Source: Pseudanabaenales cyanobacterium (GTDB lineage: Bacteria > Cyanobacteriota > Cyanobacteriia > Phormidesmidales > Phormidesmidaceae). Taken from it: a DNA stretch of 5,611 nucleotides. The position numbers and the translations under genes are program-made. The DNA is taken from assembly GCA_022360135.1 (NCBI GenBank), contig JAKSDM010000250.1:1-5611 (forward strand), read 5' to 3'. Each line of letters starts with the position of its first letter. Within the stretch, counting starts at the first letter, position 1. Of this stretch, positions 1 through 5,611 are shown piece by piece. The notes under the pieces are model-generated. The model did not search any database, was not told where the DNA came from, and worked only from the letters and a program-made list of their open reading frames with translations.

Positions 1-260
1 AAAAGTAGTTAGGAGAAGGGTCAATACAACAATTACTGCAATACCTTCTTCTTTATGACTTGTTTATTCATACCATGCAAAAAACACTCTTTCATAACAC
101 AACAAGAGATGAATTAATTTCTTTGAATACCCTCTTAAACATCTCATTGTTTTATTTCTACTTTATATAAGATTCATAAGTCTTTATTCGCCTTTTATAA
201 AGCATCTTTGATTCTTTTCAGATATTTGATACTATTATTGTACTGGGTGGAGCATAGGTT

Positions 261-325
261 CAATCAAGCAGGGGATTGCTTCACACTATCGAGGATGCGC
301 TACCACGCTTCAAACGCAGCGTTTG
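261..325. repeat. GC-richer island with short inverted repeats, possible interspersed repeat remnant
   Basis: Within AT-rich flanks, this block holds CAATC (261-265) facing GATTG (274-278), an overlapping alternative AAGCA (266-270) facing TGCTT (277-281), and CAAACGC-A-GCGTTTG at 311-325, a near-perfect dyad. The GGGGATTGCTTC string resembles the dyad-forming intergenic repeats found in many cyanobacterial genomes, but that is from memory and was not checked. No T-tract follows the 311-325 dyad, so it is not a classical terminator on the + strand. Confidence 0.25.
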
Positions 326-363
326 TTCAATGAATAAAAAACTGATTTAGGGTCGTATCTATC

Positions 364-431
364 TCTCTAGAAATACCAACAGTCGTCTCTGAAGCAAATA
401 GACTGTAGAAAATCATTTCCTAATCTAGAGA
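364..431. repeat. Nested inverted repeat
   Basis: TCTCTAGA (364-371) is exactly complementary to TCTAGAGA (424-431). Inside this pair, ACAGTC (379-384) is complementary to GACTGT (401-406) around a 16-base loop. Together they could fold into an extended two-stem hairpin in RNA. The outer arms each contain the self-complementary TCTAGA, which raises the chance of a coincidental match. Function unknown. Confidence 0.25.
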
Positions 432-541
432 TGGTTTCTAAAATACCTATGATTTTTTGCTGGAATGCAAAGTTGAGACATGTTTTTACCTGAGTGATTG
501 ACTCCCTAATATCATTTTTTGTGGATTTTGTCAATATTCCT

Positions 542-609
542 CTTGTACTCCCGAAAATTATTATTGGGTTAATTTAACAAATCTGACTAGAGACATTTGG
601 GAGTTCAAG
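542..609. repeat. Long imperfect inverted repeat
   Basis: Bases 542-555 (CTTGTACTCCCGAA) pair with 596-609 (TTGGGAGTTCAAG preceded by T). Of 14 positions, 12 are Watson-Crick, one is G-T (553/598) and one is a mismatch (546/605). The 40-base loop contains a second small dyad, GTTAA-T-TTAAC (568-578). This is the strongest hairpin upstream of the operon. It could be a leader-RNA structure or a paired protein-binding site, since both arms are variants of the TTGACTCCC motif found elsewhere in this region. No T-tract follows, so a simple intrinsic terminator is unlikely. Confidence 0.35.
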
Positions 610-615
610 TCTATC

Positions 616-630
616 TTGACACTGGCCAGT
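616..630 (+). promoter_or_regulatory. Consensus -35-like TTGACA overlapping a 10-bp palindrome
   Basis: TTGACA at 616-621 matches the sigma-70 -35 consensus exactly. It runs into the perfect palindrome ACTGGCCAGT (621-630), which could be an operator. No good -10 hexamer lies 16-18 bases downstream; those positions read TAGGGC, AGGGCT and GGGCTT. The promoter assignment is therefore weak. It would place transcription start roughly 260 bases before pixG. Confidence 0.2.
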
Positions 631-764
631 CGGAGAATAGGGCTTAATTCCTATTTGAATACGCTATCTCTAAGCAAAGGCAAAGTACATTCATTGATTC
701 ATTCACCCTAGATGAGATGAAATTGCCCCTTATTTAAGACAGTGCTGAGACTGGAAATTATTGC

Positions 765-788
765 TGATTTCCTGAAATCACCTCAGGA
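765..788 (+). promoter_or_regulatory. Overlapping dyads upstream of pixG
   Basis: TGATTTC-CT-GAAATCA (765-780) has perfect 7-base arms. Overlapping it, TCCTGA (770-775) is complementary to TCAGGA (783-788) with a 7-base loop. The two structures exclude each other. The downstream arm of the second covers most of an AGGAG Shine-Dalgarno-like sequence (785-789). The site lies about 130 bases before the pixG start, so it could be an operator or an RNA switch in the leader. It could also be chance in AT-rich DNA. Confidence 0.25.
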
Positions 789-791
789 GTC

Positions 792-866
792 ATGAATATA
801 TTAGGGCAAATTGACCTCCCTAGCTGTCACGCGATTGGCGTCATAGCGCAAAACCCTCTGTCCTAG
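792..866 (+). other. Candidate 24-codon leader ORF
   Basis: An ATG at 792 opens a frame of 24 codons ending at TAG 864-866, followed after 47 bases by the pixG start. It is preceded by AGGAG (785-789), the best Shine-Dalgarno match in the window, but the spacing of only two bases is shorter than usual. The peptide (MNILGQIDLPSC at its start) has no recognisable feature. The overlapping dyad TCCTGA/TCAGGA could hide the Shine-Dalgarno sequence. It may be a leader peptide, or simply a chance frame. Confidence 0.12.
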
Positions 867-913
867 CCATTGACTCCCTGAATAGACATTTCCAAATCTA
901 TACGCAGATATCT

Positions 914-2002
914 ATGAGCCCAGTCCCCATGGCTAGCTATCAACCCTCTCAAAAGTTACAACCGCTGAGTTTACTGGCGCAGTTCACCAATCGCCGGGTC
1001 AGTGGTTGTTTAAGAGTCTCTACAGAGTCAGCCATATGGTCAATTTATTTTGAGCGTGGAAAACTTGTCTACGCCTCAAATTCAGTTAAGCCATTTGACC
1101 GTCTCGATCGCCAGCTGCGGCGTCTCGGCGCTCAAGTGCCGACCTTGGGGAGTGCAACGCGCTTACAGATGCGTCTTCTGTTCGAACCCATAGAGGAAGA
1201 ACCTGACAACATCAGTTCCGATTATCAAGCAATTTGCTGGTTAGTAGCGCAGCAGCATCTACACCCAAATCAAGCCGCAACCCTGATAGGAGAATTGGCT
1301 AAGGAAACCATGGAGCCTTTTCTGCTGATTCGAGAAGGCTGCTATGAGCTGATTGAAACCGAAGCCATTGCCCAAATGGCTAAATTTTGTCAACTGGACT
1401 TACGCTCTTTAGTCGAATCCTGTCATAACCAACTGCAACAAAAGCGGTCTATAGGACAAGCGACCCAGCCAATTGCCTCATCTTCCAGCTTGTTACAGCA
1501 TCATAGCCCGCGCAATCTATCCAATGGAGCCCAATCATCAATCCCCATTAAACCAAGCTATGGCTTAATGGAAAATCGGAATTGGACAGCCCCCAGCGAA
1601 TCTCTGCTTGAACCTTCAGAAGGAAGTACTAAAAAGACTTATACCATTGCGTGTATCGATGATAGTCCAACTGTTCTAAGCACTATTCATAAATTTCTCG
1701 ATGACACAAGCTTTTCAGTTATCACAATCAATGATCCCGTCAAAGCACTGATGCAAATTATCCGCAGCAAGCCCGATTTAATTTTGCTAGATGTCACCAT
1801 GCCAAATCTTGATGGATATGAGCTATGTGCGCTTTTACGTCGGCATCCTGATTTCAAAAATACACCCATTGTTATGGTAACTGGCAATACCGGTTTGATT
1901 GACCGTGCAAGGGCTAAGTTGGTTAGAGCCTCGGGGTATTTGACAAAGCCTTTCGAGCAATCAGATTTGCTCAAAATGGTGTTTCAGCATCTAAGTTCCT
2001 GA
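914..2002 (+). CDS. pixG: PatA-type response regulator PixG (PATAN domain + receiver)
   Basis: This 362-residue protein has the two-part layout of the PatA/PixG family. Residues about 10-150 form the PATAN (DUF4388-like) domain, with the typical stretches LSLLAQFTNRRVSGCLRV, YFERGKLVYA and DRLDRQLRRL. A Ser/Gln-rich linker runs over about 171-240, and residues 242-362 form a CheY-like receiver. The receiver keeps the acidic pair D249-D250, the phosphoacceptor D293 (LLDVTMPN), T323 and K345 (TKPF), so it should be phosphorylated. In Synechocystis the relatives act below a CheA-type kinase in pilus-based phototaxis, and PATAN regulators are thought to contact the pilus extension motor. The start at 914 is the first ATG in the frame, which is open from the TAG at 821; ATG 929 (residue 6) is a good alternative. 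No Shine-Dalgarno sequence precedes either. It is the first gene of the apparent operon. Confidence 0.9.
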   Translation: MSPVPMASYQPSQKLQPLSLLAQFTNRRVSGCLRVSTESAIWSIYFERGKLVYASNSVKPFDRLDRQLRRLGAQVPTLGSATRLQMRLLFEPIEEEPDNISSDYQAICWLVAQQHLHPNQAATLIGELAKETMEPFLLIREGCYELIETEAIAQMAKFCQLDLRSLVESCHNQLQQKRSIGQATQPIASSSSLLQHHSPRNLSNGAQSSIPIKPSYGLMENRNWTAPSESLLEPSEGSTKKTYTIACIDDSPTVLSTIHKFLDDTSFSVITINDPVKALMQIIRSKPDLILLDVTMPNLDGYELCALLRRHPDFKNTPIVMVTGNTGLIDRARAKLVRASGYLTKPFEQSDLLKMVFQHLSS

Positions 2003-2118
2003 TCAGTGTCCCATATTTGAATTGAACTGAAAACTTAACTGGGTCCTGAGGGAGAAACGGCTTGCTTTTGTATAGTCCTAAATACCAGATGTTGTTTTAA
2101 CGGGTTGAGAATTGAAGG
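2003..2118 (+). promoter_or_regulatory. pixG-pixH intergenic region with a possible -10 element
   Basis: This is the largest gap inside the operon. TATAGT at 2071-2076 matches five of six positions of the -10 consensus and lies 43 bases before the pixH ATG, but nothing resembling a -35 hexamer sits 16-18 bases upstream (the region reads GAGGGA). An activator-dependent internal promoter is possible but unproven. I see no strong terminator hairpin here, so transcription may simply read through from pixG. Confidence 0.2.
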
Positions 2119-2496
2119 ATGGTTACTACAAAAATGGGAAAAATTTTACTCGTAGAAGATACCCTTTCCGAAATGGAGCTAATGAGCCACTATTTGCGGG
2201 AAAGTGGATATTTAGTGATCAATGCAATCACTGCTCAAGAAGGGATAGAAAAAGCCATTGAACAAAAACCTGATGCTATTGTCACTGATGTTGTGATGCC
2301 TGGCATGAGTGGATTTGAACTATGTCGAAGCCTTAAAAAAAATCCCAATACTGCAAACGTACCCATCGTTATTTGCACCTCTAAAAATCAAGAAATTGAC
2401 CGCCTTTGGGGAATGAAACAAGGAGCTGACGCCTACGTCACTAAACCATTCACCCGGGAGCAACTTCTCCGCGCTGTCAAATCAGTTTTGGTATGA
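2119..2496 (+). CDS. pixH: CheY-like response regulator PixH
   Basis: A stand-alone receiver of 125 residues without an output domain. It begins KILLVEDT, giving the acidic pocket E13-D14. The phosphoacceptor is D57 (VTDVVMPG), with T87 (ICTSK) and K109 (TKPF) completing the active site. The stretch DRLWGMKQGADAY is characteristic of the cyanobacterial PixH/PilH group. In this family such proteins take phosphate from the CheA-type kinase and modulate pilus motor activity or act as a phosphate sink. The ATG at 2119 is used here; ATG 2134 (residue 6) would start directly at the conserved MGKILLVED and has AAGG (2115-2118) about 15 bases upstream, so it is a serious alternative. The stop lies four bases before pixI. 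Confidence 0.92.
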   Translation: MVTTKMGKILLVEDTLSEMELMSHYLRESGYLVINAITAQEGIEKAIEQKPDAIVTDVVMPGMSGFELCRSLKKNPNTANVPIVICTSKNQEIDRLWGMKQGADAYVTKPFTREQLLRAVKSVLV

Positions 2497-2500
2497 ATTC

Positions 2501-2998
2501 ATGAATACTTCAGCGCTTACCTTGCAAAGAGATCGGACTCAAAACACGATTGGGGAGACGTATCTTAAGATTCAGCTTGGTCTCAAAACATCCGCCGTTT
2601 TATCAACCAAACATGTTCAAGAAGCTCTGGTTCTCCCGGCTCACCAATTGACCCCTATGCCCAACATGCCTGCCTGCATGTTGGGTCTGATTAATCGACG
2701 GAGTCGCGTGTTGTGGGTGATTGACCTGGCTCAAATTTTGGGCTTACCTAACCCCGAGACCAGCTCTCAGCAAAACAGTTTAGTCCTGCTTCAGGTCGGC
2801 TCAATCTTGCTGGCCTTGCTAGTCAAGCAAATTGAGGGTATTGCTGGTTTCACAGCAGAGACAATTCAATCTCCGCCAGGATATGTCACCTCAGCCTTGG
2901 TCCCCTATCTGCGTGGGTGCATATTGCAAAAACAGGAAATTCTGCTGGTGCTAGATGCAGAGGCCATTGTTCAGTCCCCTGTTCTCAGTGGTCATTGA
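2501..2998 (+). CDS. pixI: CheW-like adaptor PixI
   Basis: A 165-residue CheW-domain protein that would bridge the chemoreceptor PixJ and a CheA-type kinase in a cytoplasmic signalling array. The recognisable core is LTPMPNMPACMLGLINRRSRV followed by WVIDLAQILGLP (about residues 50-83), where canonical CheW has GxxNLRGxVxPVIDL; here the RG is replaced by RR-S. A second hydrophobic half follows (LVLLQVGSILLALLVKQIEGI, 94-114), then a third conserved patch LRGCILQKQEILLVLDAEAI (137-156). The first 20 residues are polar and probably flexible. The ATG lies four bases after the pixH stop and no Shine-Dalgarno sequence precedes it, which suggests translational coupling. The length fits the family. 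Confidence 0.9.
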   Translation: MNTSALTLQRDRTQNTIGETYLKIQLGLKTSAVLSTKHVQEALVLPAHQLTPMPNMPACMLGLINRRSRVLWVIDLAQILGLPNPETSSQQNSLVLLQVGSILLALLVKQIEGIAGFTAETIQSPPGYVTSALVPYLRGCILQKQEILLVLDAEAIVQSPVLSGH

Positions 2999-3076
2999 AT
3001 TTACCTACGCATATTACTGGAATTTCATCCATTCATTCCCGCATCTAGGCGACCGTTTATTTACCCGATTATTTAT
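2999..3076 (+). other. pixI-pixJ gap, open in frame
   Basis: This 78-base gap has no clear Shine-Dalgarno sequence, promoter or terminator. PixI and PixJ share a reading frame, and the 26 codons after the pixI TGA (2996-2998) up to the pixJ ATG contain no stop and no ATG, GTG or TTG. Confidence 0.6.
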
Positions 3077-5611
3077 ATGACTACGCAATATCGCAGAACT
3101 CCCAACGGCAAAAAGCCTGACCTGAGTGAATATACGACTAGCTTTCAACCCAGCTTAGCGGATACCGAGGATGGAGGTTTAACTTCCCAACCCTCGCCTT
3201 ATCGAGGGTCTGCCAACGGCTTTCCAAGGGTTACCCGCAAAAGCAAAGTTCCCCTTGGGTATTGGTTCTATAACTTACCGGTGCGTCAGAAGCAGTTACT
3301 AGGTCTATTCACCTCAGAGGCGATCTCGATACTTGGCCTAGTGGGCGCCAGTTCTCTGCTAATTATTTTTGGTGGACGCGCCCAACTCCTCAACCAAGCT
3401 AAATCCGAGTTGGCTGTTAGCCAGATTCAATACGATATTAAGGTTAATCAGATGGGGTTTGGCTTTCGGGGTCAGTCAGATAACCCAGCCATTATTGAGG
3501 CGGCTAGAGCCCATGCAGTTGGCTCAGCCCTCCCGTCTGGAACTGGAGAGTCAGTCAAACAAATTCTCCAGAATGAAATCACAGCGCGCAACATTGAGTA
3601 CGCCACACTGGTTGGCAAAGACTTACAGATTATCGCCAGCGCCAATGCCGACCGCACTGGAGAACGGTTTGACCCAGAAGGGCTAGTTGGAACTGTGTTG
3701 GCCCATCCTCGCCAGCTCAAAGCTAGCGCGATTGTCAGCTGGTCTGAGTTGGAAAAAGAATCTCCCCCCCTACCCAATGGCTTCGCCAATCGAGACGCAC
3801 TCGTTCGATACACCGTTACCCCCGTGCGAGACTCCAATACAGATGGGGTGATCGGCGCATTGATATCCGGAGACATTGTTAACCACAAGCCAGAAATTCC
3901 AGAGGGCGTACTCACAGCATTTCGGAGCGGTTACAGTGCGATTTACGCCTACAAACCCAACGGTGAATATACCCTCGCGACTGCTTTAGATCTGGGCGAC
4001 AAGGGTAATCTAGAGCTGGCTCAACCCAATCGACGGCTTACCGATGAAACAATTTTAGACCAGGCGGCCAATGGGACTGGAGCGGTGACCCAACGGTTGA
4101 TGGTCGGCGACCAAACCTATACTATCGCCGCTGAGGCAATCTCTAACTTCAAGGGCGAGCCAGTCGCGATCCTGGTGCGCGGAACCTCAGAAGCTGCTCT
4201 TAACGCCTTGATCTTCAATAGTCTGAAACTACAATTGATCATCGCCACCTTAGCGCTGATTACAGATATAGTTCTGGCGGGGCTGTTGGGCAGATCCATT
4301 GTGAAACCTTTGCGGCGGCTACAAGAAGCGACCCGGCAATTTAGGATGGGCGATCGCCGCGCCCGCTCAGATATTTTTTCTAAAGATGAAGTCGGTCAGG
4401 TAGCTCATGCGTTCAACCAGCTGGCGGATAGTATCGTCAGCTCTGAAGCAGCCCTACGACAACAATCGGTTTACCAAAGTATCTCAGCAGAAAGGGCAAG
4501 ACTATTAACCGCTCTAACGATTCGGATTCGCCAGTCCCTCAATCCCGAAGAAATTCTTAACACTACCGTGGAAGGCGTCCGAGAGGTCCTGCAGGTCGAT
4601 CGGATGCTGATTTATCAATTCCATCCCGATTTTCAGAGCGGCGCCATCACTGCAGAGGCAGTTGCTCCAGGCTGGATAAGTGCGTTCGGCAGTGTGATTG
4701 AAGATCCCATGCTGCCCGAAGCGATCGAACGGTTTCGAAGTGGCCGCATCTCCACCGTTGAGAATCTGAATCAGGCAAATCTGACCCATTGTCACTGCGA
4801 AATTCTCAAGCGACTGGAAGTTCAAGCCAATATAGTGGCCCCAATTGTGGTTGGAGATGACCTCATGGGTCTTCTGTGCGCCCACCAGTGCTCTGGTCCT
4901 AGAGCCTGGGAGGAAGGTGAAATTGACCTGGTTCAACAGATCTCAACTCAAGTGGGTTACGCCCTGCGCCAAGCCAACCTAATGCAACAGCAGCGCGCTA
5001 CCGCCGATCGCGAACGGCGGCTCAATCAGATTGTCTCTCAATTGCGTGAATCCCTCGACCCGGACCAGATCTTCAGTACAGTTGTGCGGGAAAGTCGACA
5101 GGTTCTCGCCGCCGACCGCGTCGTTATCTATCTCTTTGATCGGCATTGGCAGGGTACGATTGTGGCTGAGTCGGTCGGCTCAGGTTGGCCAGCTGCTATG
5201 GGCGCCCAGATTGACGACCCCTGTTTCGCCAATAAATATGTTGAGAAATATCAGCAAGGGCGAGTGCAAGCGACAGAAAATATTTATGATGCGGGTCTGA
5301 CCGAATGTCATTTAAAGCAGTTGGAGCCTTTCGCCGTCCAGGCCAATTTGGTCGCTCCCATTCTTAAGAATGGTAAGCTCCTGGGATTGTTAATTGCGCA
5401 TCAATGCGCCGCCCCTCGGGCGTGGGACGGATTGGATATTACCTTCTTGAAACAGGTGTCTATTCAGCTAGGCTTTGCCCTAGAGCAAGCAAGTCTATTC
5501 GCCCAATTAGAACAGTCTCGACTAGAGGCGGAAGCCCTTTCAGAGGAGCGGCGCCAACAACAAGAAATGCTCCAGATGCAATTGGTTGAACTTCTGGGTG
5601 ATGTAGAAGGC
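3077..5611 (+). CDS. pixJ: Phototaxis receptor PixJ (cyanobacteriochrome-MCP), 3' end missing
   Basis: The frame is open for 845 codons to the window edge, so the gene is partial. In order: polar cytoplasmic N-terminus (1-70); TM1 (about 73-98); extracytoplasmic sensor of about 280 residues that looks like a double-Cache fold (for example EYATLVGKDLQIIASA, 174-189); TM2 (about 382-405, with an acidic D397); HAMP (406-458, with P411 and DEVGQVAHAFNQL); GAF1 (about 486-632); linker helix; GAF2 (about 657-806); and a coiled coil ending in VELLGDVEG, where relatives enter the MCP signalling domain. GAF2 has the bilin-attachment pair C744-H745 and the DXCF motif D714-P715-C716-F717, typical of blue/green-type cyanobacteriochromes. 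GAF1 has C572-H573 but reads DPML at the DXCF position. PixJ relatives perceive light and control CheA through CheW. The ATG at 3077 is the only start codon after the pixI stop; no Shine-Dalgarno is seen. Confidence 0.93.
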   Translation, partial: MTTQYRRTPNGKKPDLSEYTTSFQPSLADTEDGGLTSQPSPYRGSANGFPRVTRKSKVPLGYWFYNLPVRQKQLLGLFTSEAISILGLVGASSLLIIFGGRAQLLNQAKSELAVSQIQYDIKVNQMGFGFRGQSDNPAIIEAARAHAVGSALPSGTGESVKQILQNEITARNIEYATLVGKDLQIIASANADRTGERFDPEGLVGTVLAHPRQLKASAIVSWSELEKESPPLPNGFANRDALVRYTVTPVRDSNTDGVIGALISGDIVNHKPEIPEGVLTAFRSGYSAIYAYKPNGEYTLATALDLGDKGNLELAQPNRRLTDETILDQAANGTGAVTQRLMVGDQTYTIAAEAISNFKGEPVAILVRGTSEAALNALIFNSLKLQLIIATLALITDIVLAGLLGRSIVKPLRRLQEATRQFRMGDRRARSDIFSKDEVGQVAHAFNQLADSIVSSEAALRQQSVYQSISAERARLLTALTIRIRQSLNPEEILNTTVEGVREVLQVDRMLIYQFHPDFQSGAITAEAVAPGWISAFGSVIEDPMLPEAIERFRSGRISTVENLNQANLTHCHCEILKRLEVQANIVAPIVVGDDLMGLLCAHQCSGPRAWEEGEIDLVQQISTQVGYALRQANLMQQQRATADRERRLNQIVSQLRESLDPDQIFSTVVRESRQVLAADRVVIYLFDRHWQGTIVAESVGSGWPAAMGAQIDDPCFANKYVEKYQQGRVQATENIYDAGLTECHLKQLEPFAVQANLVAPILKNGKLLGLLIAHQCAAPRAWDGLDITFLKQVSIQLGFALEQASLFAQLEQSRLEAEALSEERRQQQEMLQMQLVELLGDVEG
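4350..4357. repeat. HIP1 octameric palindrome
   Basis: GCGATCGC is the highly iterated palindrome typical of many cyanobacterial genomes. It lies within the HAMP-coding part of pixJ. Near-copies (7 of 8) occur elsewhere in the window, for example CGATCGCC at about 1095-1102. It supports a cyanobacterial origin but has no assigned function here. Confidence 0.8.

Larger units (their letters stand above)
1..913. other. AT-rich upstream region without a convincing gene
   Basis: No reading frame here has both a credible start and a protein I recognise. The stretch is visibly more AT-rich than the genes that follow, apart from a GC-richer island at about 245-325. It contains several inverted repeats (261-281, 311-325, 364-431, 542-609, 765-788), a TTGACTCCC-like motif that recurs five times, a consensus TTGACA at 616-621 and a 24-codon mini-ORF at 792-866. 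It probably combines the end of a neighbouring intergenic region with the promoter and leader of the pix operon. Where transcription starts cannot be fixed from the sequence alone. Confidence 0.6.

Noticed and set aside
11..52. Stem AGGAGAAGG / CCTTCTTCT as a terminator of an upstream gene
   Set aside because: Nine positions pair with one G-T, but the loop is 24 bases, the arms are purine/pyrimidine low-complexity, and no T-tract follows.
208..238. TTGATT with TACTAT or TATTAT as a promoter
   Set aside because: Both boxes are partial matches in very AT-rich DNA about 680 bases before pixG, so such matches are expected by chance.
257..265. tRNA-like T-loop string GGTTCAATC
   Set aside because: The flanking bases do not form a T stem, and no acceptor, D or anticodon stems fit around it.
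139..333. Open + frame ending in a protein-like stretch (YWVEHRFNQAGDC at about 241-279)
   Set aside because: It has no start codon with enough downstream length, its first half is AT-rich and low-complexity, and I recognise no family. A decayed gene end cannot be excluded.
1687..1974. 95-codon open frame on the minus strand
   Set aside because: It is a shadow of the PixG receiver domain, whose active-site residues are all in the + frame.
3369..3686. 105-codon + strand frame
   Set aside because: It overlaps pixJ in another frame and its product is low-complexity with no family resemblance.
3472..3915. 147-codon open frame on the minus strand
   Set aside because: It lies entirely within the sensor-coding part of pixJ, whose + frame is continuous and encodes a recognisable family; the minus product resembles nothing I know.
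4514..4936. 140-codon open frame on the minus strand
   Set aside because: It is antisense to the GAF1-coding region of pixJ and has no recognisable domain.

Overview
The window looks like cyanobacterial chromosome. The evidence is a gene order of PatA-type regulator, CheY, CheW and a GAF-containing chemoreceptor, cyanobacteriochrome-type GAF domains with bilin-attachment motifs, and an intact HIP1 octamer (GCGATCGC, 4350-4357), the highly iterated cyanobacterial palindrome. The species cannot be named from this stretch. The genes match the order of the pixG-pixH-pixI-pixJ phototaxis locus (also called pilGHIJ or tax1 in Synechocystis), which controls type IV pilus-based movement towards or away from light.

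Layout: bases 1-913 are AT-rich and hold no convincing gene. They do hold several inverted repeats, a recurring TTGACTCCC-like motif and a few weak promoter-like sequences. Four co-directional genes follow on the + strand: pixG (914-2002, PATAN domain plus receiver), a 116-base gap, pixH (2119-2496, single receiver), a 4-base gap, pixI (2501-2998, CheW adaptor), a 78-base gap, and pixJ (3077 to beyond 5611, transmembrane photoreceptor-chemoreceptor). The pixJ reading frame stays open for 845 codons to the window edge, and its MCP signalling domain must lie outside. A CheA-type kinase (pixL) is expected downstream but is not visible.

Working model from the family: PixJ absorbs light through bilin-bound GAF domains. 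It may also sense a periplasmic ligand through its extracytoplasmic domain. It then controls a CheA-type kinase through the PixI adaptor, and the kinase phosphorylates PixG and PixH, which act on the pilus motors. The most interesting features are two consecutive GAF domains in PixJ that both carry the bilin-attachment Cys-His pair, only the second having the extra DXCF cysteine, and the structured, motif-rich region upstream of the operon. I found nothing that amounts to a clearly new system; the locus is a recognisable type with some distinctive details.
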